A stretch of 64,000 nucleotides of DNA from Actinostola sp. cb2023 (lineage: Eukaryota; Cnidaria; Anthozoa; Actiniaria; Actinostolidae): the NCBI GenBank assembly GCA_033675265.1, contig JAUJYZ010000466.1:245001-309000 (forward strand), read 5' to 3'. Position 1 is the first letter of the stretch. Each line of letters starts with the position of its first letter. The notes beneath the pieces were generated by a model. That model was given only the letters and a program-made list of their open reading frames with translations, was not told the DNA's origin and searched no databases. Shown here one piece after another: positions 43,316 through 60,300 of this stretch. The translations under genes were made by a program, and so were the position numbers.

Positions 43316-43585
43316 ATTGTTAGACCACAGGCAGCCGAGCTGAGGGTGTGGTCGGGATGAGCCGCAGTACACGTGCATATATTGAAACTTATGTACATTG
43401 CTGCGGGCGCGTCCCGCAAGATGCACACAGGATCCCAACATAGGACATTACTCAACACAGGGAACCCATCATAATACGTATTGCGCGCGCTCTACCACAG
43501 GAAACCCATCAAAAAAAGACGCAAATATCATTTTATTGAATTATTTAGTAGCCTCAAAAGGAATGGTTGGGCTGCCTGTGGTTAG
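43316..43585. mobile_element. Large palindrome, TTGGGCTTCCTGTG family, rearranged
   Basis: The right arm (CTCTACCACAGGAAACCCATC...GTAGCCTCAAAAGGAATGG) matches 13137-13516 closely. The left arm is partly replaced by unrelated sequence (GCCGAGCTGAGGGTG). The centre retains GGGCGCGTCCCGCAAGATGC. Confidence 0.7.
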
Positions 43586-43589
43586 ATAT

Positions 43590-44460
43590 GCCACATCGAG
43601 GCATCTATTGTTATTCAAATATTGACCTGGCACGAAACACGACCAAATCTCCATGGATACCGTCGAATGAACAATTCAGTGCGCACGTGCTTCATCGATC
43701 ATGAGAACAATAGCAATGTTGGCCGATGTTGGGTCAAAAGTTTGACTGGATTCAAGCTTCACCCAACATGTTGGCACGTGTTGTATCACCTTAGATTGTG
43801 ATAATTCCAATCGCCCCGAAAAAACCCTGCCGCCGTTATATTATTCTTTCACAAACTTTGGTAATTGCTTGGAACTATTTTCTGTTATTGAGTAAAAGCG
43901 GCAAATTGATTTTCAAAAGATGTGCGCAATTTGAATAATTAGTCACAGTTCTACTGAGTTCATATCTACCAGAGCTCAAGCAATGCCGGGAAACACTAAT
44001 GCGATTAGATATATATATATCTTTGAATATTTCTCATGCTATGAGGCGGATTTAACAATAAAAAACATTGACAAAATGTTGGTTTTAAACAAAAAGTTTA
44101 TTTAACCACTGCAAAGTAAGAATTACATGCGTTGATCAAGCCGCTATATTTCAATTTATTATTCGGCAGTGATTTTAGCAGTTTCTGTATTTTCACCAGC
44201 TTGTTCATAATGATCAACTAAATGTTGCCATTTGTTCTCATATTCAACTATTGTGGGATTTTATTTTTTAATCCAAATCACGATATCTCAAGTAAGTGTA
44301 ATACTAGCTTTACTCATCGGAGAGAAAGAAAGCCTTGTATGTCCCTTCTGTCTCCGTTTGTCCTGATAGTCCTCGGTTTGTCCTTATAGACCTTATAATG
44401 TCCTTACTGTCCTTAGTTTGACCTTTTTGTCCTTGGATGTGGTCCTTGGATGTGGCCCGA
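43590..44460. other. Spacer upstream of the PAN exon
   Basis: No exon encoding a signal peptide could be recognised here. TGTCCTT repeats occur at about 44340-44430. The first exon of the PAN-EGF-D8C gene should lie here or further upstream. Confidence 0.4.
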
Positions 44461-45139
44461 TTAAGGTGACTCCAACATAATTGCGAGTGCATTTTGTGAT
44501 TTTTTTAACTCGCTCGTATCGCGTCAAAAACAGTCGAATATTTCTGCATTTAGCACATGTAATAACTCAAACATCTAGGCTTTTAAGGGTGTATTCAAAA
44601 TTTTATTTTTCAGTCGCATTTGCCGTTACTGGCCGATTTTCTAACAGTGGTTTTTCATAATATTGTCCTCCTGTTCGCTGAAAAATCGTACGATTTCTAT
44701 GAAACTTCAGATTCTTGTTAAATAGATTGTCATAATTTTGTCTGTTGGCATGGGTTTAAAGAAAATCTCTCGACTGCAATTTGCGCGGCCTAAAAACTGA
44801 CCATACAAATAAAGCCGCGCAACTTGCAGTCGAGAGATTTAGTCTTTAAACCCGGCAGACAAAATTATGACAATCTATTTATCAAGAATCTGAAGTTTCA
44901 TGGAAATCGTACGATTTTTGAGCGAACAGGAGGACAATATTATGAAAAACCACTGTTAGAAAATCGGCCAGTAACGGCAAATGCGACTGAAAAATAAAAT
45001 TTTGAATACACCCTTAAAAGCCTAGATGTTTGAGTTATTACATGTGCTAAATGCAGAAATATTCGACTGTTTTTGACGCGATACGAGCGAGTTAAAAAAA
45101 TCACAAAATGCACTCGCAATTATGTTGGAGTCACCTTAA
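44461..45139. mobile_element. TTAA-flanked foldback, TTAAGGTGACTCCAACA ends
   Basis: TTAAGGTGACTCCAACATAA and TTATGTTGGAGTCACCTTAA bound 679 bp of nearly perfect palindrome centred at about 44800. Its terminal TTAAGGTG(A/G)CTCCA matches the element at 30489-31074. The symmetry continues outside the TTAA for 31 bp on each side (44430-44460 and 45140-45170). Confidence 0.85.
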
Positions 45140-45155
45140 TCGGGCCACATCCAAG

Positions 45156-50333
<5,178 letters not shown>

Positions 50334-50576
50334 AAGTTAGAACATCAGCATCGCACACAATACTCTTTGGGATCGCTTTACTTTTTGAGACCGAGTGGGA
50401 CTTGGCTCCATCGCTGGATCTCAGTCTCTCACGGCCATTTTATAAAGTGGGAGAATGGAGTATAAATTTGAATATTAGAAGCTAGTCAACACAAGCACCT
50501 CGAAATAAAAATTTCACGAAATAGGGCTTAATTATCAGTCCACAAACGTACAACTTCAGCTCTACTTTAGTCAGTT

Positions 50577-50937
50577 TAGTTTAAACACGAAACCGCGCTA
50601 TAAAAGGGCCTGTGCCAGGCAGCTACCACCTTCAGTTGTCAGTCATCCATCGTGCTGTCAAGAGCTCTGGATCGTAACAATGGGCGCGAAATTTGAATAG
50701 TAGTAATTTTTGACTTTCTTCGTTCTTTTAATAACATCAAGAACTCATTTTCAAAATCTTGTTATTAGTTTTGAATGATCAGTTTTGAAAATATTGATAT
50801 CTAGCTCAGTTTTATCGAAGTCCAGCTGAATAATAATAATGAACTTTGAGTCGTTCAATACGACATGAATACGAAGATGTTACTCCATGTGAAATGAAGG
50901 CGGTCCAGTCCCTTTTATAGCGCGGTTTCGTGTTTAA
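50577..50937. repeat. Inverted repeat with TATA-box-like ends
   Basis: TTTAAACACGAAACCGCGCT then ATAAAAGGG is mirrored as CCCTTTTATAGCGCGGTTTC then GTGTTTAA. Each end contains CTATAAAAGGG, a strong match to a TATA box, pointing inward from the left end. The interior shows no long frame. It begins 244 bp after the stop codon of the D8C exon. Confidence 0.7.
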
Positions 50938-51009
50938 CTATTAACACACAATCAATATCAAATACACAGTTTTTAACGATTGTTTCCACAACAAACAATC
51001 AATCGACAA

Positions 51010-51290
51010 ACAAATATTGAACAATTATTCCCCGAAGTGGAGGTGAGTAGTGGTGGATATTTACCGAGCCGCGAGTCTTCGAGCGACAAGGTAACCACTA
51101 CTCACCGACACTGAGGGGGATAATTTTTTTGTATTTACCAAATCAGTTGGATAAAAAATGTAGCTGTAGCTGTAGCTGTAGCGAAGCGAGACGCAATTTT
51201 GAATCTCGTCCCAAAACAGTGAATAGCCAAGGACTTACGGGAGCCAATCTAAACGCGCCAAAATTGCTAACCACTGATTTGGTAAATACC
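51010..51290. repeat. Palindromic CCCCGAAGTGGAGGTGAGTAG element
   Basis: AATTATTCCCCGAAGTGG, then GGTGAGTAGTGGT, mirrored by ACCACTACTCACCGACACTG, then GGGGGATAATTTT. GCCGCGAGTCTTCGAGCGAC is the loop. A right part GTATTTACCAAATCAGTTGG is mirrored by CCACTGATTTGGTAAATAC at 51272. A related element with GAGGTGAATA-type arms is at 62030-62135. Confidence 0.65.
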
Positions 51291-52696
51291 AGGAGCCCAT
51301 TACTAGGAGCCTTCCTCTAGTAATAGGTTCATACGACATCAAATGCACAAATTGGGCTATTTTTAGATATGCAAATTTCCGAAAAATGTCAAATTGAAAA
51401 ATAAAATGGCCGCCAAATTAAACGGAAGACGCGAGGACTTGATCCAAAATATTGATATTCTTAATCCATGGAAGTCCAAGTCAATTTTTCCCTTGCACAA
51501 GAACCGAGACAACTGTGTACAATGAATGAATCACATGTATCAATAAACTGACATACTGCCAGAGCGTTTAGTGGAGACTTAGTTTGCCGGCGACTCACGT
51601 TGTCGCGAAATTCTTCTACGTTCTTATACCTATCACTTCATATGTTTATTCTTGTTTTATCAACTTTCTTTTGTTGGTTTTTGATTCATGATTTAGTCTT
51701 CGTATGAATGAAGCGTTCTCCAATGATTCAGTCGACTCTGATGATGCAAAAGTTGGATAGCGGCGCCAACAATTAAACCACACAAATGTGCACTTTGCTA
51801 AAGAACTTCTTCGCCGAAAGATTCCGATAGTTAGTCGAAAAACAACTGAAACTTTCAACCGACGAACCATGCCTTAAAGAGCGGCAAAGAACACTGCTAA
51901 AACAAGAGGGTCATCACTGAGTGTTCATTCGCCAAAGGCGTCTTCAGTTCCGCAAAGAAGGTAAGAAAGCCGGCACTCCAATATCAGCATAAAAATGCGA
52001 TAAAATCTTCATCCAGGCCACAGAAAAAGAAGCTCCTCTGTACCTCACTTCGCTGTTTTAGAAGGAACTTTGTGTCAATGTCGAGAATTTTCGATAAAAT
52101 CCTACTTCACTGATTAGCTTCAAAGTTCGTGATTCATTTTGCTGCGTTTCAGATAACAATTGCTAATTAGCAAAACACACCGGCGGTTTGGAATATTCAT
52201 TACCTTGGTTCTCACTGCTAGTCCTGCACAAGTTTAATTAGGTTCTTCGTAAGAGATTATCCATGATACCAGATCGTTGAATTCCTTCTCAGAAAGAGCA
52301 GAAGATGTTCGTTTGTTGGCCGGATTTTGAACTGGCCTTTTCAACTAGTAGCTTTGTTTTTTAGAAGTTCTCGCACTTGAAGTTTTGATATAAATAATAA
52401 TACCTGGAGTTGCTTTTTTGTTTTGTTTTTAATGTTTTCAATCATTGTTCTTCCTCGCTTGATGAAGTACGACGAAACTGATCTGAAATTTCACTAGATT
52501 CTGATTCTTCACTAGAATCACTGGAACTACACGGTACAGTGTTGAATCTGACGTCAAATTCCTATTGTGTAGGACGCGACAAGATTGGTTAATCGCGCGG
52601 AATTTTTAATGAGTGTTCTATTTTTAGCCCAATTTGTGCATTTGATGTCGTACAAACCTATTATAGGAGAGGAAGGCTCCTAGTAATGGGCTCCTG
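51290..52696. mobile_element. 1.4-kb DNA transposon with about 75-bp terminal inverted repeats
   Basis: The first bases CAGGAGCCCATTACTAGGAG and the last CTCCTAGTAATGGGCTCCTG are the ends of inverted repeats about 75 bp long (through CATCAAATGCACAAATTGGGC). TAAATAC flanks both ends (51283-51289 and 52697-52703). Inside, on the minus strand near 52460-52560, is an acidic Ser/Glu stretch (CSSSDSSEESESSEIS), and near 51700-51950 are short broken frames. No catalytic motif could be recognised, so it is either non-autonomous or decayed. CAGG..CCTG ends suggest a hAT-like class, although the duplication is seven and not eight bases. Confidence 0.8.
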
Positions 52697-52898
52697 TAAA
52701 TACTAAATCTATATACAACAGTATAATACAGTATAAATAAATATAGCCATTTGCAAACATTCTCTAACAGTTTTGATAATATCTGATAATATATATATAC
52801 TCATTTCGATAAAGTTAGTTCACCGAAGACCAGCAAAAATACCATAACTGGAAAGAGCATGCTAAAGTTAGTAAGACATTCAAACTTTGCCTTTTTAG

Positions 52899-53580
52899 TC
52901 GGGCTTCCTGTGGAAGCTCCGACTCTAAAAATGAAATCCGTTCTTCGTTGACCTCAAATCACTAATTGGGTTCTACAGCGCATGCGCCCTGTGCCGGCCG
53001 CTAAGATAATCACCGAAGGCTCTAACAACATGATTTATCAATACGATACTGGTCGAGTCTGAATTTACAAACCGTGTTGGAGGAAGTTTATCAGTGTCGT
53101 CTTGTTTTCAAAATAACCACAATAATTCATAGAGCCGATGGATTTATCAATCCAGTACTAGTACTGCAAAGGGTTTAGAGATCTTTAGAACTTAAAACGA
53201 ATCGAAGTGAGTTGATACACGCAGCCGGCGGTGAAGAGAACAGTTGTAAGGTTTTCAGCCGACCGATAACCGTCGAGGTAAACCCATATTTACACTTCAT
53301 CCAAACATTATTTAATCACTCTGCGATGTCTAGTTTATGGATACGGTATTTGTATTTGTATGGATATATTTTATGGTAACAAATAAACTATGTCATTGTC
53401 ATTCAGTTTGTGAAATCGCAGTACTGAAATTGCAAGGAAAGCATGTCCTATCGAGCTCGAGTCATGCACCGACGAGCAACCAAACACTGTTTTATTAATC
53501 GCACTATAAGATATCTATATTTAGTTCAAATAGGCTACATTTCATTTAGAAGCCCGACTTCACGCTAGAAGAGCGTCTAG
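52899..53580 (+). mobile_element. Helentron-like (Helitron-related) non-autonomous element
   Basis: It starts TCGGGCTTCCTGTGGAAGC (5' TC, with a hairpin TCGGGCTTCC...GGAAGCTCCGA). It ends GAAGCCCGACTTCACGCTAG then AAGAGCGTCTAG: a subterminal inverted repeat of the 5' end, a 3' hairpin, and CTAG. TC start, CTRR end, 3' hairpin and no target duplication are Helitron/Helentron traits. A sister of similar length is at 55533-56205. Confidence 0.55.
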
Positions 53581-54398
53581 TTAGATTAAGAAGGCGCTTC
53601 TGCTTCATTCACCCCCCCCCCCCCCCCTCCTGTTAGTGTTATTTTGTATGGTGGAAGTTTTGTAAATAAATAAAAGGATTTTTTTTAAATTCAGTTCTTC
53701 TTTTGTCTGTCAAAAATGTATCAGTCTGAATCTATAAACTTTGTTTTGAACGTTTTTCTTTGTCTTTTAAGAAAGGAACTTGAAGCCTCCATTCGTTCTC
53801 AGGTCGCAGCAGAAGAGAAAGCACACCGAATAAGTGTGGAACAATATTAATGAAATTTCAACATTTAAAAAAATATTAATGAAGCTTGTCAAGATGTAGC
53901 TGTTAGAATATCCTGAGCGGGCTTCCTGTGTAACGTGACGAGGTAGTCACGCAATCCAAAATATTTGGAAAACTTGAAAACAATGGCACGATCTAAAATC
54001 CCTTTTTCCCGTTCTCTTTAAAAACTAATCAGTACAATTTTCTCAGAATAAGGACACCCCGTCTGAGCCTTGAAAATTGAATTGCCTTGGAAACCAGTCA
54101 GTGTCTTTGAAAAATGTTGTCGAAACCGTGCGTCACGCTCTAGTAACGCAATACAAAGGTACAAAAACAAAATGGTGTCCTGACGGATATTGATCACTTC
54201 AAACTTCTTCTCCGTTCAAAGTCTATGCATTCAAATTATTTGATCCATTATCTTCTAAAACGAAAAGGACTAGAACAACAGGCGACAAGAAGCCACAAGA
54301 CAGCAACGATGATTGAGAAATTCGTAATCTTCGTTGGACTGATCGCATGACACGTGTATATTAAAACTCCAAGGAGAAGGCTTCATCCAAACTCACAA

Positions 54399-57300
54399 AT
54401 GGAGGATGATTTGCCGTTATCAAGTGGACTACAGCTAGGACAGCCTAAAGACGAAAGCCTACTAGCTACAAAGTTTCACTGGTCGAGAAATGATCGACCA
54501 AAATGGCTTCTTGCTCTGTTGTTTGGCTGTTCGGCGTTGTACATGACAAGAATCATCATGCCTTTGTGTGTGGTTTCTTTGGCTGAGGAATTGCAATGGG
54601 ATAAGAGACAGTCGGTAATTGTTGGCGCTGTTATTTAGTACTTGGTGTATTTAAGTAGGTTGTAATTGTGTAGGTTGAATGGTGGTAGGTTTGAATTTGT
54701 TTACTATAAATATGGCAGACACCCGTCTTGAATTTTTTTAATGTGTTGTTAGAATAGCTGATATCGAAGTTAATAATAACAAGACGCTCAATGAGCTTAC
54801 ACTCGGACACTTATGACAATGACAATGACAGTTGCGTGACTAGGGAGACTATGTGTCGGTGAGGATAGATAATTAAAGATCTCCGAATCGTCCGTCTACA
54901 GTACATACTTCGAACGTCCAGTTGAGGTTGCATATTCATGCATATGGTCAGATGGTTCTGATAAAGATTTTCGTTTGTTGTAATGAAGGCACGTTTGTTT
55001 TTGTTATAAATGAAACAACATCTTTCAGAGTGGGCCCACACGAATCGGCGTATGTTTTTGTATGTGAAATGAGCGTGTTTAAAGCCCATGTTTTATCGGC
55101 CATAAAGATCCGAGCCGCAATCAAACTTGTTGACGTTGTTGCGTATATGCACTCCATTATGAAACATGAAACCCAACACTATTGACTATACAACACTCTT
55201 CAGTTTAGCAGCATTAAAACAATTATATTCAAGATTGATGAGTTCGTGGGCCGGCCCTTTCAAAAACACTCGAGATCTCAACTGCTTCTCTCTCTTCTCT
55301 TAATTCTCTAGTCGGTAGTCGTGGGACGATGAGTATTTTAAAACGATGACCCAAGAACTAACTATTTGACCCATTTGAGCATAGAATTACTTCATTACGT
55401 GTTCGGATATCATCGCCCCAGTTTTCAGCCAATCGAAACCCTGAAGCAGACATTCCTGACCGATACGATCACATTCTTTACATTTAGTGTACTACGAAGA
55501 AAAATAATATAAAAGAAAGTGCATTTTATAACTCGGACTTCCTCCGGAAGTGTCCGAGTAATAAATGAAGTTACACTCCAATGTCGACTCTCTGAACAAA
55601 GGTTTCAAGTCGAGGCTATCTGGTCAAGTTTTTTATATCGGCTATTGATAATCGATGATCAATTAATGTACCGGTCAAATCGAAGCTTCAACAACCAGCC
55701 ATTTATACAAATTCTGAGCTGGCCTCTATTATGTTGTCGAGTGCCGAGTCACCGAACAAGTAGCCAAACACTGTTGTGATCAGTATGATCGTTATCTCAG
55801 ATCTAAACATTGAAGTCGTGAATACAGCTATGATGACTAAGCACAATCTGCAATCGAGTGTGACTATGAATGAGACCACTAAAAGCTGATCTATGAGGTT
55901 TTATCAACAGTTGACCTCTTTCTTCACAAACCTTGTTGGAATATTCCCGGTCTATCTAATCAACGAGCTAATTCTGAATGACTGGAGTTTCCTTGCCAGG
56001 ATTGTCCTTTTTCCAAAAATACCTTTATAAAGTGGCTCAAAGAAAATTGTCTGGGGTGAGAATGAAAACGTGTGTCTCGGTCAGTTCAGTTCGTTCCTGA
56101 TCTCTTCGTTCTTCACAGCTCAGTCCCTCGCCGAATGGAAGGTTACAATGCATCCCAGTGCTCAATCGCACCAGGGCACGAGTGAACGCTTATTAAAGCG
56201 TCTAGTTTTAATTATCGGCCCGAGTGAGAATCTGTGACGTAATTTATGTCGACATCAATCGATGACAGATTTTTTTGTGACCTTCGATCGATTGATCATC
56301 AAGTGATCATGCAATAACAATCGATATTAATTAAGTTAACTAATTTTATCAATTGACTTTCCGACGATTTCCATTGATTTGATACTCCGATACTATCTTA
56401 GCTTTTACTGTCAGTGATTTATTGTTTATTCAAATATTGCTTTTTTGTCTCCTTTCTTCCTTCCTTCTTTCATGTTTCTTCCTTTCATCTATCGATTTGT
56501 CTTTTCTTCTGTCCATCCACTTTCCTTACTCCTTCCTTTTTTTCCATTCCTTTCATCCTTCCATCAAGTGAAAAATTAAAATAATAAATATGGTGAATTC
56601 TCAGGGCCGTACATAACCAAAATTCAAGGGGGGCAGTACGTATTAATTTAACAGCCAAAAATAAAAAAAAATATTACAGTTCTCAGTACTTTTTGGTATA
56701 TTTTTCTGCTTGCTTAGGGGGGCAACTGTCCCCCCTGCCCCTGTGCTGTGTACGGCCCTGATTCTATAAACAAATATTGACCTGCATTACAAATTTGAAA
56801 TATTTACATAAATAAATCAATATTTATGTTTAACCCTTAGGGACTCATTTTATCATCATTTTTCTGGGGTTACCTCATCACACAAGTCCCAGGGGGATTC
56901 CTCAGCGATGTCTATGGAGCAGAACGCCTGGTCATGTGGGCTATCGTTGGTAGTTCTCTCAGTACCTTGGCTATTCCACTAGTAGTTAGTCCATCATTCA
57001 TCAAAGTCGTGCCTCTAGTATCACCTATTGTACTGATTGTAATAGTTAGGGTATTATTGGGATGCTCACAGGGTAAGTAATGATCACAGTCTTGTGGGAT
57101 ACCTGTGGTGAACATCTTGGGGGAGGAGTGGGAGGGGGGAAATTATAAGTAATGATCACAGTCTTGTGGGATACCTGTGGTGAACATCTTGGGGGAGGAG
57201 TGGGAGGGGGGAAATTATAAGTAATGATCACAGTCTTGTGGGATACCTGTGGTGAACATCTTGGGGGAGGAGTGGGAGGGGGGAAATTAATAGTTAGGGG

Positions 57301-60300
57301 TAAACTAGTGATCACAGTCTTGTGGGATACCTGTGGTGAACCTGGGGGAGGGGTGGGAGGGGGGAAATTCCCATACAAAGGGGGTGGGATGGGTGCATAG
57401 GAATATTTTGGTATTCTTGTATAAAAAAATATTTTTGAAATAACTAGTTTTAGCTTGATAATTAGCCATATATTTGTATCAAATGCTAATAATTTTTCTC
57501 ATTGTTTTATGAAATATCATAGGTGTATTCTATCCTTCCTTATATAGTCTTATTGGCAAGAGTCTGCCTATTAATGATCGATCGTCTGGTTCAGCGAAAG
57601 CATCAGCAGGCGGTCCAATTGGGTAGGTATATACACCTATTTCAAAAATCGTTGTCGCAGCCGAAGCAACAGTCAACACTCCAAGACTGCAAAGGATTTC
57701 GGTAATTTTTCTTGTAATTAATTTATTCAGTTGTGGTCATTGTAAATAGTTATCATGAATGTAGTTTTTCGGCTCATTAACTGTTTGGAAGCATGGCACA
57801 TGAAAATGCTTGATACCTGCTCTTGTTCGACGGGTTTAGTACCCGCAACAACACGTTTGTAGTACTAGTACTTTCCGAAATATTCGGTTTAACACCTGAG
57901 CTACCACTTCAGCTTGCCATAATAATATGTCACAAACGCATGCAACCAAAATATGCTCTGAATAAATTAATTACAAGAAAAATTACTGAAATCCTTTGCA
58001 GTCTTGGAGTGTTGACTGTTGCTTCGGCTGCGACAACGATTTTTGAAATAGGTGTATATATAACCAATTAAATTATAGTCATTCTTGATGGAAATCTGAG
58101 TTCTCCTGTTGGTTCTTTGAATTCCAAAGGAGATTTTAGATTTCGATCACAAGTCATATACATGTATGTACATTGTTCTTGCACACAGCTCTGATGTTCT
58201 TATTCTCTCTGGCAAAATCCAAAATGTCTGATCATTTTATCCATTACTGTCCTACGGGCCTGCAGTAATGTAATTGGCAAATGCTCTTGCACTGATCTAG
58301 CCTGCAGGGTGCCAGAGGTTCTAATCTAATCTCAATCTCATCGTAATGTGAGAGTAGAACCTCTGGCACCCAGGGTTGCGATGATCCTGCCATATGGGAA
58401 AAGCTAATTGATCCGCATTGATCAGCTTAGCTATGAGATTCTCGATTTGTTTGCTCAAGCGTTTGTTGATCAACCACGAACAGCAAAAGGGACGAGCAGA
58501 TGGGTGACACATGTATTGTCCCTTAATTCTAAAAACTTGTTCCCAGTCCTTTACTCGTTTCCAAAGTCTCTGCAAATGTCTAAGGGTCCCCCACGCTGTG
58601 GGTACCCAAGACAAGACCGCTGACCATGCAGCATTGTATCGATTTTAACCTTGCCTACATTATATTTAGCCTCATCTAAAAGAATTAAAAAAAATTTTAA
58701 AAAAAAGTTGTCAATCAAACAACATGGGCATGTCCAGACTTTAACCAATCACAGCACAGCTAGTTTGATTGACGGTTGTCTACACAATAACATATTTTAA
58801 AGATTGAAAACATTTCCATTACAGGAGTCTACTCGTGGGAAGTCTTGGCTCCCTCATGCTTGCCCATTATGGCTGGCGAATGGTGTTCTTAGTATTTGGT
58901 TCATATGGTCTCGTCTGGGCAGTAATATTTTTTAAATATTTTATAACTCGGAATTCAGCAGTTATAAATATGAATGGCGGTTCAAAGAAAGAAAAAACCA
59001 CTACATTAATCAAGACACCAAAAACTGAAATCATTGTACCATGGGGAAAAATAATGAGAGAACCCTCGATATGGTGAGTATATATTTATAGTAACAGTGT
59101 GATAACAGCAATAATAATAATCGTTCTCTCCCTTGCTTCAAGGGTTTTTCTCCGGGTACTCCGGTTTTCCTCCCTCGATAAAAACGAACAATACCGTTTC
59201 GATCTGAGCTGTGCTCCGTGATCAGACATACATGTAGGTCGTATGGTAGCTGCATTGTGTGCCTTTATATGCCTTCAACTCAACCACGTTGAGCTGTGTC
59301 CTTCGTAATTCAGCTACTGGCTGCAAGGAAGGATGATTAGCCCCCCAAATTATTTATTTATAATAATAACATTAGCATCAATAACAGCAAAAATAACAAT
59401 AACAGCATCAATAATTTTATTTTTATTGTTATCTAAGGTTTATTATTTTTATTTTGATAACTTCAACAACAGTATTTAATCATATAACATCACTAGCAAC
59501 AACAACAATAATATTGCAGCAGCATCACACTGTCATCAGATTTGATAACTACAACTTACAACAACAGCGCAACAACAATAATAGATATAGTGGTAAAGTT
59601 ACTCAACACGTTTATTCATAATCAGCTTCCAACAACATGACCAACATGCATACAATGTATGGCGGATTTCTCCACTCATACGCATGTCCACATTCGGTAT
59701 ACCGCTGAACCACTACTCACAACAGACAGGCAGGTAGACATGCAGACAGAGGCAGAAAGACAGACATTCGGTATACCGCTGAACCACTACTCACAACAGA
59801 CAGGCAGGTAGACATGCAGACAGAGGCAGAAAGACAGACATTCGGTATACCGCTGAACCACTACTCACAACAGACAGACAGGTAGACATGCAGACAGAGG
59901 CAGAAAGACAGACATTCGGTATACCACTGAACCACTACTCACAACAGACAGGCAGGTAGACATGCAGACAGAGGCAGAAAGACAGACATTCGGTATACCA
60001 CTGAACCACTACTCACAACAGACAGGCAGGTAGACATGCAGACAGAGGCAGAAAGACAGACATTCGGTATACCGCTGAACCACTACTCACAACAGACAGG
60101 CAGGTAGACATGCAGACAGAGGCAGAAAGACAGACAGAGTGGCAGAGACAGAAAGGGACAGAAAGACAAACATAGAGAAAGAGACAGCGAGAGACAGAGA
60201 CAGATCGAGAGAATCAATAAAAGAAAGTATATCTCATGATTATATTTTAACACTATCTCTTAACATTACTCTTTCTTTTGCCTTCTGTTCCAGGGCTGTT

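Noticed and set aside
54811..55185. Overlapping 70-90 codon frames in intron 1 of transporter copy B
   Set aside because: Frames on both strands overlap, no domains, and the region belongs to a reverse-oriented Helentron-like element.
59691..60134. CRISPR-like array (74-bp period)
   Set aside because: The whole unit repeats with no variable spacer; an ordinary minisatellite in an intron.
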